Part shown: positions 56,852 through 64,000 of the stretch, piece by piece | Position numbering within the stretch: the stretch's first letter is position 1 | Layout: every line of letters begins with the position of its first letter | Origin: Tanticharoenia sakaeratensis NBRC 103193 | GTDB taxonomy: Bacteria; Pseudomonadota; Alphaproteobacteria; Acetobacterales; Acetobacteraceae | NCBI RefSeq assembly: GCF_000963885.1 | Contig: NZ_BALE01000017.1 | Location: forward strand, 124,001 to 188,000 | Direction: 5' to 3' | DNA: 64,000 nt | Program-made: the position numbers and the translations under genes | The notes under the pieces: generated by a model | The model's database searches: none | Told to the model about the DNA's origin: nothing | Seen by the model: only the letters and a program-made list of their open reading frames with translations

Positions 56852-57761
56852 CGAGACGGGCGCCTTTCGGCAGCGTTGCGCCATGCAGGAACGTCGCGCG
56901 GTCCATCATTGCACGACCCGGTCGCTGCAAGCGTTCGAGACGGAGCGCATCCTCTCCGCAGGCGACGAGCAGCGCGTCGTCCAGCACGGTTCCCGGCGAT
57001 GCATCATGGGCGCCGCTCACCAGGGATACACCGCCGATTTTGAGCACGTCGCCCTCCAGCGTAGTGAACGTGCCGGGCCACGGCGTCAGGCCACGGACCT
57101 GTCGTTCAATCGTGTGAGCATCGCGCGTCCAGTCGATATGGCCGGTCTCCCGGGTCAGCTTCGGCGCGTAGGTCGCACCCTCTTCGGGCTGGGGTTTCGC
57201 CTCCGGTAGCGGTCCGGACAGCACCTGCGTGATCAGGGCCGCGCCGAGCGGGCCGAGCCGGTCATGCAGACTCTGCGCCGTCTCATCGGCCGAGAGGTCG
57301 ACGGCCGCTTCGGCCAGCACGTCGCCCGTGTCGAGCCCCTCGTCCATCCGCATGATCGACACGCCGCTTCGGGCATCGCCGGCCAGCACGGCCGCATGGA
57401 TCGGCGAGGCGCCGCGCCAGCGAGGCAGCAGGCTCGCATGGATGTTGAGGCAGCCCAGCTTCGGGGCGTCCAGCATCGCCTTGGGCAGCAGCAATCCGTA
57501 GGCCGCAACGACGGCGGCATCGGCGTTCAGGTTCGCGAACGCCTCGTGTTCGGCCACATCCCGGCGCACGCGCACAGGCGAGCGGACCGGCAGACCGCGT
57601 CGTTCGGCCTCGACCTGGACGGGCGAGGGGCGCAGGGCCTTGCCGCGTCCGGCAGGTCGCGGGGGCTGCGTGTAGACGCAGACGATCTCATGGCCCGCGT
57701 CGTGCAGGCTGACGAGCGCGGGCACGGCGAAATCCGGCGTGCCCATGAACACGAGGCGCAC
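56844..57761 (-). CDS. fmt: Methionyl-tRNA formyltransferase
   Basis: Formylates initiator Met-tRNA using 10-formyl-THF. The 305-residue protein begins MRLVFMGTPDFAVPAL and has the catalytic block LNIHASLLPRWRGASPIHAA with Asn, His and the downstream Asp. It sits between def and truA on the minus strand, the def-fmt pair being conserved. Confidence 0.97.
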   Translation of the reverse strand: MRLVFMGTPDFAVPALVSLHDAGHEIVCVYTQPPRPAGRGKALRPSPVQVEAERRGLPVRSPVRVRRDVAEHEAFANLNADAAVVAAYGLLLPKAMLDAPKLGCLNIHASLLPRWRGASPIHAAVLAGDARSGVSIMRMDEGLDTGDVLAEAAVDLSADETAQSLHDRLGPLGAALITQVLSGPLPEAKPQPEEGATYAPKLTRETGHIDWTRDAHTIERQVRGLTPWPGTFTTLEGDVLKIGGVSLVSGAHDASPGTVLDDALLVACGEDALRLERLQRPGRAMMDRATFLHGATLPKGARLGE

Positions 57762-57764
57762 GGG

Positions 57765-58310
57765 CTATTTCCCGCGCTGCTCTTTCGCCAGGCGCCGCAT
57801 GATCATGTTGCGCTTGAGCGAGGAGAGATGATCGACGAACAGCACGCCATCCAGATGGTCGAGCTCATGCTGGATGCAGGTCGCCAGCAGGTCGGACGCC
57901 TCGCATTCTTCGGTCGTGCCGTCGAGTGTCCGGTAGCGCATGCGGATGGCCTCCGGGCGTATCACTTCGGCATACTGGTTGGGCAGCGAGAGGCATCCTT
58001 CCTCGCGGCTTGCCAGCGTTTCCGATTCCTCGATGATCTCGGGATTGATGAGGATCATCGGGTCCCGCACGTCGCCTTCGGACAGGTCGATCAGGGCGAA
58101 GCGGAGTCCCAGACCCACCTGGGGGGCGGCGAGGCCGATGCCCGGCGCCTTGTACATGGCCGAGAACATGCCCGGGAGGGCGTCGCGGATCTGCGCCATG
58201 TCTTCCGGGCGCACGTCGCGCGTGGCCCGCTTGAGAACAGGGTGCGGCGCGATCAGAATCGGCGTGGGCGTGATATCATCCACGCGCGAGAGGAAATCGA
58301 GGCTGGTCAT
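57765..58310 (-). CDS. def: Peptide deformylase
   Basis: Removes the N-formyl group from nascent proteins. The 181-residue protein has the three motifs GIGLAAPQVG, EEGCLSLP and QHELDHLDG that bind the metal. ATG 58310 fits the family N-terminus; the frame's open extension upstream does not. fmt begins three bases after its stop. Confidence 0.97.
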   Translation of the reverse strand: MTSLDFLSRVDDITPTPILIAPHPVLKRATRDVRPEDMAQIRDALPGMFSAMYKAPGIGLAAPQVGLGLRFALIDLSEGDVRDPMILINPEIIEESETLASREEGCLSLPNQYAEVIRPEAIRMRYRTLDGTTEECEASDLLATCIQHELDHLDGVLFVDHLSSLKRNMIMRRLAKEQRGK

Positions 58311-58468
58311 AGGGTGCGATGTAGCGATTGAGGGCGCCGGGCGCCAGACGTACGGCACCAGCCTTGCTTGCATCGGGCCACGTTAGGCCCATATCCTGTA
58401 GCGAAACGTTCGGGTGCCGCTTGTTCCCCTGGGCTCGAACGTCCGTCTCGCTCCCTGAGGAGGCCTTC

Positions 58469-58990
58469 GTGTCAGGCAGGTTGTTTACGTCCCCCATGTT
58501 TCTCGGCTTCGACCATCTGGAGCAGATGCTCGAGCGTGCCTCGAAAACCGCATCCGACGGCTATCCGCCCTACAACATCGAACAAATCAGCCAGACCGCG
58601 CTTCGAATTACGCTGGCGGTCGCGGGCTTCGTCATGGACGATCTGCAGATCACACAGGAAGATAACCAGCTCGTCATCCGTGGTCGCCAGACCGATGACA
58701 GCCAGGGCCGGATCTTCCTGCATCGCGGGATCGCGGCGAGGCAGTTTCAGAAGGCCTTCGTGCTGGCGGAAGGGATCGAGGTCGGCGGAGCATGGCTCGA
58801 CAACGGGCTTTTGCATATCGACCTGCACCGGCCGGAGCCCGAGGTTCGCGTCAAGCGGATCGAGATCAGCCGGGGCCGCGAGCCGCAGCCCTCGAACCAT
58901 ACCACCCGGGATCTGTCGCAGCCCGGGCCGACCCTCGATGTCCCGCGTCCGCGTCGCGCACGGACCGTGCGCGAGATCGACGAGGAATAA
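58469..58990 (+). CDS. Hsp20-type small heat-shock protein
   Basis: A 173-residue alpha-crystallin-domain chaperone. The domain (about 35-135) runs from YPPYNIEQ, ITLAVAGFVMDDLQI, through LVIRGRQTD and FQKAFVLAEGI to GLLHIDLHRPE. The C-terminal tail is basic. GTG 58469 is chosen because GAGGAGG (58456-58463) lies close upstream; ATG 58496 is the alternative. It is followed by a DUF1150 gene. No clear CIRCE element or sigma-32 promoter seen. Confidence 0.9.
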   Translation: MSGRLFTSPMFLGFDHLEQMLERASKTASDGYPPYNIEQISQTALRITLAVAGFVMDDLQITQEDNQLVIRGRQTDDSQGRIFLHRGIAARQFQKAFVLAEGIEVGGAWLDNGLLHIDLHRPEPEVRVKRIEISRGREPQPSNHTTRDLSQPGPTLDVPRPRRARTVREIDEE

Positions 58991-59065
58991 TCCATCACGG
59001 GAGCCGGCCTACGGGCCGATCGGGCGCATGCCGGCTTGCCGCTATCGAATTCAGGGAGACCCATC

Positions 59066-59323
59066 ATGGGCAATCCGTTTCTGGACCGTCTGAATGGCGC
59101 TGCCGCAGACGAAATGCCGGCCGATCTGCGTCGCATCAGCGATGGTGAGTTGCGCAATCTCGGCCTGTCGAAACTGGCCTACGTCAAATCCGTCCTCGTG
59201 GACGGCGAAATCGCCTTTGCCATCCACGCGGCCGATGGCACGCCGATGGCCGTCGCCGGCGATGAAGAGACCGCGCTCGGCGCGATTGTCGAACATGAAA
59301 TGATTCCGGCGCTCGTCCATTGA
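59066..59323 (+). CDS. DUF1150 family protein
   Basis: An 85-residue protein of unknown function. The core runs from LRRISDGELRNLGLSKLAYVK through IHAADGTPMAVAGDEETAL. DUF1150 genes are common beside hsp20 genes in alphaproteobacteria. AGGGAGA precedes ATG 59066. Its TGA overlaps the next ATG as TGATG. Confidence 0.9.
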   Translation: MGNPFLDRLNGAAADEMPADLRRISDGELRNLGLSKLAYVKSVLVDGEIAFAIHAADGTPMAVAGDEETALGAIVEHEMIPALVH

Positions 59324-59688
59324 TGGCCGATGCACAAGGCACCATCCGCCGGCTGGCACTGGAAGAGCGGCTGGCGGGGGCCGTCGTTCACGGCGGCCTG
59401 ATCCATCTTGCGGGTCAGGTTGCCGACAACGCCGATCTGGACGCGGAAGGGCAGACCGCCGACATTCTGGCGCAGATCGACGCCCTTCTGGCTGAAGCCG
59501 GAACGGACAAGACACGCCTGATCTCGGTGCAGATTTTCCTGCGGGAGATTGGCGATATCGGGGCCATGAACCGTGCCTGGGATGCGTGGCTCAATCCTGC
59601 CCACAAGCCGGCTCGGGCGACGGTCGAGGCGAAGCTGGCCGATCCACGCTGGCGTGTCGAAATGACGGCGGTCGCTGCACTGGCCTGA
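59323..59688 (+). CDS. RidA family protein
   Basis: A 121-residue cytosolic RidA/YjgF-like protein, the second RidA-type gene in the window and without a signal peptide. It shows LIHLAGQVADN, IDALLAEAGTDKTRLISVQIFL and the C-terminal PARATVEAKLADPRWRVEMTA, broken as PARATVEAKLADP and RWRVEMTA. The Arg of PARATVE corresponds to the catalytic position. Likely enamine/imine deaminase; the GDIG-MN segment recalls the YoaB/TdcF-like subgroups. Translation is coupled to the DUF1150 gene. Confidence 0.9.
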   Translation: MADAQGTIRRLALEERLAGAVVHGGLIHLAGQVADNADLDAEGQTADILAQIDALLAEAGTDKTRLISVQIFLREIGDIGAMNRAWDAWLNPAHKPARATVEAKLADPRWRVEMTAVAALA

Positions 59689-59774
59689 GGGCGGAAGGCT
59701 CGCACGGGGCCTGAAACCCGGGGGGAGCCAAGGCCCTGTGTCCATGAGGTGGCAAGCAGCCAGCCATTACGCGC

Positions 59775-60545
59775 ATGGCTGCGCACGCTGAAAGCATACG
59801 CTTCCTGATGTCCGGACTTGTGACACGTGCCCTTCTGACGGTCTGCGTTGCATTCCTTGCCTCGCATTCCGCAATTGCCGTGCCTGAAGATATTGCCGTC
59901 AACGGTGTCCGGCCGGTCAAGGTAGGTGATTACCGGCAGACGGCGCGGCTGTTCCGGCGTTTTGCTGCAATCCCTGAAAAGGATCGACCGGACCTGTCTT
60001 TCGGCCTGACCGGAGTGCTGGAGCCCGGCGACCGTCCGATTCAGAGGGCTATGCCGTATCTTGCCACGAAAAGCGGCAATGTCCCGCTTTTCAGGCAGCA
60101 GGGTGACGAGATGGTTTTTCCGCGAGATGACGCATTATGGATGGAAAACCCGTCCGTCATGGCGCCGCTTGCGAAGGGTGAGCGGATCCGGCTCCGCTTC
60201 GTGTTTCATGTCCACCCACCGGAACAGCCGACCTTCAAAGATGAGACCGCTCGGTACTGGCTGGGCGAATTCGACGCATCCTCAGAAAACGTCATCGGCT
60301 TTATCGGAGCGCTTCTGATTCCCGACGCGCACCGGCTTATTATCACACTCGCGCCCGGTGCGCGTTTCAGCATCCGAGAGAACGGTGCCAGTCGCGACCT
60401 CGCGGTCAGTGGCAGCCATGCGCCGGATCATTACACCTTCCGGCCACAGGATTTCTCCCGCGATGCTGTCTTCTCAAGCAATCGCGCCATTCCGCAGATC
60501 GATCTGGTTGTTCCGTTCGATCTCAAGACAGAATGGCGCCGATGA
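59775..60545 (+). CDS. Exported protein of unknown function
   Basis: A 256-residue protein with a Sec signal (SGLVTRALLTVCVAFLASHSAIA) when started at ATG 59775 or ATG 59808. The mature part has a Pro/Arg-rich start (VNGVRPVKVGDYRQTARLF) and a beta-rich body with no motif I recognise. It is followed eight bases later by the convergent oxidoreductase gene. Base composition is slightly more A+T-rich than neighbouring genes. Confidence 0.65.
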   Translation: MAAHAESIRFLMSGLVTRALLTVCVAFLASHSAIAVPEDIAVNGVRPVKVGDYRQTARLFRRFAAIPEKDRPDLSFGLTGVLEPGDRPIQRAMPYLATKSGNVPLFRQQGDEMVFPRDDALWMENPSVMAPLAKGERIRLRFVFHVHPPEQPTFKDETARYWLGEFDASSENVIGFIGALLIPDAHRLIITLAPGARFSIRENGASRDLAVSGSHAPDHYTFRPQDFSRDAVFSSNRAIPQIDLVVPFDLKTEWRR

Positions 60546-60552
60546 AACGGCT

Positions 60553-61674
60553 TTATTGAGGTGACTGTGGCACGATGCTGATCATCTCGGACGGGTCGGG
60601 TTCCGGCACCGTCGGCAGGCGCCGCACCTGATCCATCTGGGGACGAACCTTTCTCGTATAGGGCGCGAGTGTCTGCGGCTGTCCGGTTTCCAGCGCGCGT
60701 TCGATAGCTTCCAGTACGCGCACGTCCAGCATTCCTTCCTCGCCGTTGGGCTCGGGCTCGTGGTCATGCAGGATGCAGTCGGAGAAATATGCGATCTCGC
60801 CACCGAACTGCTCAACCGGGTCGGCGCGATGCGTCGTCGTATTGCCGTCGATCGTGGCCTCGTACGTAATGCCGATCTTCGGGCCGAACATGAAGCAGGG
60901 ACCCGCTTCGATCTTGCCCTTCGTGCCGACCAGCGTGAACTCCTCGACGGGTGCGCAGGCGTAGCTCGTCAGGAAGTGCGCGAGGCGACCGTCTTCGAAC
61001 TTCAGGCTGACTGACACCGTGTCATCGAAGTTGAAGCCACGTCCCGGTGTCTTCCGTCCGATGGCGCTCACCTCGACCGGCTCCGCCCCGAACAGGTTGC
61101 GCACGGCGTTCAGCGGATAGGTGCCGGAATCCGGGACCGGGCCTGACCAGTAACCGGAATGGCCACGATGGTTGGCTTCGGCGAAATTCTGTCCGAAGGA
61201 TGCATTGAAGAACAGCGGATCGCCGAAATCGCCACGGCGAACGCGCTCGATCATTTCCAGCGTGCCCGGTTCGCAATGCAGCCGATAGGCCACCATCAGT
61301 TTCCCGCCGCCCCGGCGTTGAGCCGCCATGATCGCTTCGCAGTCGGCCACGCTTGCGGCCATGGCCTTTTCCAGAAGCAAATGCCGGCCCGCTTCCAGGA
61401 TCGGGATTGCAAGCTGCGGATGCAGCGCGTTAGGCGTCGCGAGATAGTAAGCGTCGATATCGTCGGAAGCGAGCAGCTTGGGCAGATCTTCATATCCGTG
61501 CCCGGGAATATCGTATTTCGCGGCGAGGTCACGAGCCTTGACGGGGTCGCCAGTGACGAGCGCGGCAAGTTGGGAGTTCGTCGCCTGAGAGATGCCCGGC
61601 ATGAAAGCCTGTTGCGAGATCTGGCCGCCGCCGACCACGGCGTAACGGACGATGGAGCCAGGTGTGTGCGGCAT
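60553..61674 (-). CDS. Gfo/Idh/MocA family oxidoreductase
   Basis: A 373-residue NAD(P)-dependent sugar or polyol oxidoreductase. The N-terminal Rossmann fold has YAVVGGGQISQQAFMP. The catalytic EK pair appears as LLLEKAMAAS, and the C-terminal domain has PDSGTYPLNAVRNLFG, the form seen in glucose-fructose oxidoreductases. No export signal is present, unlike the Zymomonas periplasmic enzyme. The substrate is not determinable here. Confidence 0.88.
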   Translation of the reverse strand: MPHTPGSIVRYAVVGGGQISQQAFMPGISQATNSQLAALVTGDPVKARDLAAKYDIPGHGYEDLPKLLASDDIDAYYLATPNALHPQLAIPILEAGRHLLLEKAMAASVADCEAIMAAQRRGGGKLMVAYRLHCEPGTLEMIERVRRGDFGDPLFFNASFGQNFAEANHRGHSGYWSGPVPDSGTYPLNAVRNLFGAEPVEVSAIGRKTPGRGFNFDDTVSVSLKFEDGRLAHFLTSYACAPVEEFTLVGTKGKIEAGPCFMFGPKIGITYEATIDGNTTTHRADPVEQFGGEIAYFSDCILHDHEPEPNGEEGMLDVRVLEAIERALETGQPQTLAPYTRKVRPQMDQVRRLPTVPEPDPSEMISIVPQSPQ

Positions 61675-61900
61675 GACGACGCTTCCTTCAGAAAACCAGT
61701 TTCAAGGAAACCAACGAGCCCCGTTTACCCGTGGTTGCGCCGAGGGCTTGGATATTGCCGACTCCCAGTCAATCTCCGGACACATTCCCGCGGTCAGACA
61801 GGGGGCCCGATCATCGGTTTCGAAGGACGCCGGAGATCCATCCGCACATCGCCAAAGCGTATCGGCCCCGAAGGCCGACTGGCCGGTGGCCGGACGCTGA
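61675..61900. other. Intergenic region without recognised genes
   Basis: 226 bases between the rpoN stop and the oxidoreductase start. No gene, no strong terminator and no hpf or ptsN, which often follow rpoN. A small GGCC-TTCGG-GGCC hairpin near 61875-61890 could act as a weak terminator for rpoN. Confidence 0.4.
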
Positions 61901-63319
61901 TCAGCGCTTCCGTTTCTCGCGCTTGCGTTGGGCCGAGGTCGGCAGACCCATGGCCTCGCGGTATTTCGCGACCGTCCGGCGCATGATCTCGATCCCGTCC
62001 TTGCGCAGGATGTCGGAGATCGCATCGTCGGACAGGATGCCGTCGGGTGGTTCACGCTCGATCATCGTGCGGATGCGATGACGGATCGCTTCCGCGCTGT
62101 GTCCATCCGCGCCGGCTCCGAGGGACACCGAAAAGAAGAACCGCAGGGCGATCGTGCCGCGTGGCGTTGCAGCATATTTGTTGGCCGTGACGCGTGAGAC
62201 CGTGCTTTCATGCAGCGCCGTGTCCTCGGCAATCTCGCGCAGCGTCATGGGACGCAGGGCGGTGACACCGTCGCGCAGGAAGGCTTCCTGTCGGGCGACG
62301 ATCGCGCGGGTAACGGCGAGCAGGCTGTTCGTGCGGCTCTCGATCGATTTCACGACCCAGGCCGCACTCGCCGCACGTTCCGTCAGATAGCTGCGGGCGG
62401 TCCTGTCGCGCGCGAGGGACGATCGCAACTCTTCGTTCAGGCGCACACGGGGCAGGGTGGCGCTGTTGAGTGCCACGCGGAAGCTGCCTCCATGCGCCTT
62501 CACCCAGACATCGGGCACGATCGCGATCGGAGCCGAATCCGGCTCGAATCCGGGTTTGGGGTCGAGCGCGCGCAACTCCGCGATCATCTCCGCCATGTCC
62601 TCGGTATCGACGTTACAGACGCGACGGAGGGCAGGGAGATCGCGCGCGGCGAGAAGATCCAGATTCGCCAGCAAGGCGGCCATGGCCGGGTCGAAGCGGT
62701 TCACGGCCCGAAGCTGCGCCTCCAGACACTCGGCGAGTGTCGTTGCGAACACGCCGCAGGGTTCGAGCTGCATCAGCGTCGTGCGGACCGCTTCCAGCTC
62801 GTCGCGCGTGATCCCCAAGGATTCCGCCATTTCGTCGGGCGTGTGAGGGAGGCGTCCGGCTTCATCCAGAAGCGCCAGAAGATGGCTTGCAATCAGGCGC
62901 GGGCGCACATCCGAAAACGTGAGCGCGATCTGCTCGGCAAGACGCGTGCGCAGGGAGGGACCGGGCGCTCCGGCTTCGGGCCGGTCGTCGACCTCGACAT
63001 CGGCGCCGCCCGGACCGGCTGCCCTGACGTCATAAGGCGCGTCGTCGATATCGGATTGCGAGAATGTCGCAGCATCGGGCGCCGCGCCATCCGAGAGCGC
63101 CATGTCGACGGTCGCGGCATCGAACTCAGCCGGACTGGAGTCGCCGGTCGCCGCCAGATCGTCATAGGTCAGCTCGAGTAGCGGATTGGCCTCGGCCTGC
63201 TCGGCGAGAAAGGCCGCCGCCTCGAGATTCGTGGACTGCAGGAGAGCGATCGCCTGACGCAGCTGCGGCGTCATGACGAGGGACGTGGACTGGCGAAGAT
63301 CGAGTGACGGCGCGAGCAT
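61901..63319 (-). CDS. rpoN: RNA polymerase sigma-54 factor
   Basis: Directs RNA polymerase to -24/-12 promoters that need enhancer-binding ATPases. The 472-residue protein begins with the Gln-rich activator-interacting region (LDLRQSTSLVMTPQLRQAIALLQ), has a middle core-binding domain, the helix-turn-helix segment (LREIAEDTALHESTVSRV) and the RpoN box as RRTVAKYREAMGLP near residue 450. It follows lptB by about 30 bases on the minus strand. Confidence 0.97.
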   Translation of the reverse strand: MLAPSLDLRQSTSLVMTPQLRQAIALLQSTNLEAAAFLAEQAEANPLLELTYDDLAATGDSSPAEFDAATVDMALSDGAAPDAATFSQSDIDDAPYDVRAAGPGGADVEVDDRPEAGAPGPSLRTRLAEQIALTFSDVRPRLIASHLLALLDEAGRLPHTPDEMAESLGITRDELEAVRTTLMQLEPCGVFATTLAECLEAQLRAVNRFDPAMAALLANLDLLAARDLPALRRVCNVDTEDMAEMIAELRALDPKPGFEPDSAPIAIVPDVWVKAHGGSFRVALNSATLPRVRLNEELRSSLARDRTARSYLTERAASAAWVVKSIESRTNSLLAVTRAIVARQEAFLRDGVTALRPMTLREIAEDTALHESTVSRVTANKYAATPRGTIALRFFFSVSLGAGADGHSAEAIRHRIRTMIEREPPDGILSDDAISDILRKDGIEIMRRTVAKYREAMGLPTSAQRKREKRKR

Positions 63320-63349
63320 CGTCAGCCGGACTTGCCCGGGTGCCCATGA

Positions 63350-64000
63350 TCAGAGCGAGAAGTTTTCTCCGAGATAGACACGGCGGACGTCCTCGTTGGC
63401 GACGATCTCTTCCGGCATGCCTTCCATCAGGACCTGCCCGCCATGCATGATATAGGCTCGGTCGATGACTTCCAGCGTTTCGCGCACGTTATGATCGGTA
63501 ATCAGCACACCGATGCCGCGATCCTTCAGATGCGACACCAGATCGCGGATTTCCCCGACCGCGATCGGATCGATGCCGGCCAGCGGTTCGTCGAGCAGGA
63601 TGTAGTGCGGCTGGCTTGCCAGGGCACGCGCAATCTCCAGACGCCGCCGTTCGCCGCCCGACAGCGAAAGAGAAGGCGAGCGCCGCAGATGCGAGATGCC
63701 GAATTCGGCCAGCAGCCCGTCGAGCATGACTTCGCGCCGTTCGGCATCAGGCTCGATGACCTCGAGCGCCGCGAGAATGTTCTGTTCGACGTTGAGACCG
63801 CGGAAGATGCTGGCCTCCTGAGGGAGGTAGCCGATCCCCAGCCGCGCGCGCCTGTACATCGGAAGCTGGGTGATGTCGGCGCCGTCCAGCGTGATCGAAC
63901 CTGTATCGGGCTGCACGAGCCCCACGATCATATAGAAGCTCGTGGTCTTGCCGGCGCCGTTCGGGCCGAGCAGCCCGACCGCTTCGCCGCGCTGCACCTG
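63350..64000 (-). CDS. lptB: LPS export ABC transporter ATPase LptB (5' end cut by the window)
   Basis: ATPase driving lipopolysaccharide extraction by LptFG. The visible 217 residues have Walker [12 protein letters not shown], the signature [17 protein letters not shown], Walker [14 protein letters not shown] and the H-loop DHNVRET. The gene continues past position 64000, so the true start is not visible. lptB-rpoN is a conserved arrangement. Confidence 0.95.
   Translation of the reverse strand, partial: QVQRGEAVGLLGPNGAGKTTSFYMIVGLVQPDTGSITLDGADITQLPMYRRARLGIGYLPQEASIFRGLNVEQNILAALEVIEPDAERREVMLDGLLAEFGISHLRRSPSLSLSGGERRRLEIARALASQPHYILLDEPLAGIDPIAVGEIRDLVSHLKDRGIGVLITDHNVRETLEVIDRAYIMHGGQVLMEGMPEEIVANEDVRRVYLGENFSL

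Overview
The window is one high-GC bacterial chromosome segment, almost entirely coding. The organism is very probably an alphaproteobacterium of the acetic acid bacteria group (Acetobacteraceae). The evidence is the gene order rpoZ-rsh-acpS-lepB-rnc-era and pyrH-frr-uppS-cdsA-dxr-rseP-bamA-skp-lpxD-fabZ-lpxA-lpxI, a DUF1150 gene beside a small heat-shock gene, a fused shikimate kinase/dehydroquinate synthase, and lptB-rpoN. Genus cannot be settled from the sequence alone. I saw no tRNA, rRNA, CRISPR array, prophage or intact insertion sequence.

Layout. 1-1.95 kb is a decayed or gene-poor end: one secreted-protein gene carries an in-frame stop, followed by about 0.9 kb without a convincing gene. 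1.95-8.7 kb holds an orphan Tat-exported NMT1/THI5-like binding protein, a three-gene minus-strand unit (aldo/keto reductase, Nudix, methylthioribose kinase), a zinc-ribbon metallopeptidase, and carbonic anhydrase coupled to an exported endonuclease/exonuclease/phosphatase protein. 8.8-15.3 kb (minus) holds alaS, a GtrA-like membrane protein, an OmpA-type porin with terminator, and aroK-aroB. 15.4-17.7 kb (plus) holds a small anchored protein, xerD and accA. 17.7-27.5 kb mixes a MoaB/CinA-type protein, an SMP-30 lactonase, a GNAT-MutT fusion, a Rieske oxygenase, an exported RidA protein, a DUF815 ATPase, yajC, sodB, a beta-hydroxyacid dehydrogenase, the msrPQ methionine sulfoxide reductase pair, and a coupled NYN nuclease/UDG-fold pair.

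28.1-28.6 kb is a conspicuously A+T-rich intergenic region. From 28.6 to 47.4 kb runs a long plus-strand housekeeping series: stringent response, acyl carrier protein activation, signal peptidase, RNase III, Era, then UMP kinase through the envelope cluster (isoprenoid, phospholipid, outer-membrane assembly and lipid A genes), ending with glyoxalase I. 47.8-52.0 kb is rpmH-rnpA-yidD-yidC-engB-argB. 52.0-58.3 kb has a degenerate GGDEF protein, dapD-dapE plus a coupled membrane protein, and truA-fmt-def on the minus strand. 58.5-64 kb has hsp20, DUF1150, RidA, an unrecognised exported protein, a Gfo/Idh/MocA oxidoreductase, rpoN and a truncated lptB.

There is no obvious large undescribed system. 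The points most worth a second look are: two genes (the endonuclease-family protein and rsh) that lack any ATG/GTG/TTG start and appear to begin at a CTG overlapping the upstream stop as CTGA; the nonsense-interrupted secreted protein at the left end; the NYN nuclease coupled to a divergent uracil-DNA-glycosylase-fold protein beside the A+T-rich region; a GNAT-MutT fusion; a 9-bp perfect hairpin between pyrH and frr; and a small protein resembling a lone histidine-kinase phosphoacceptor helix.
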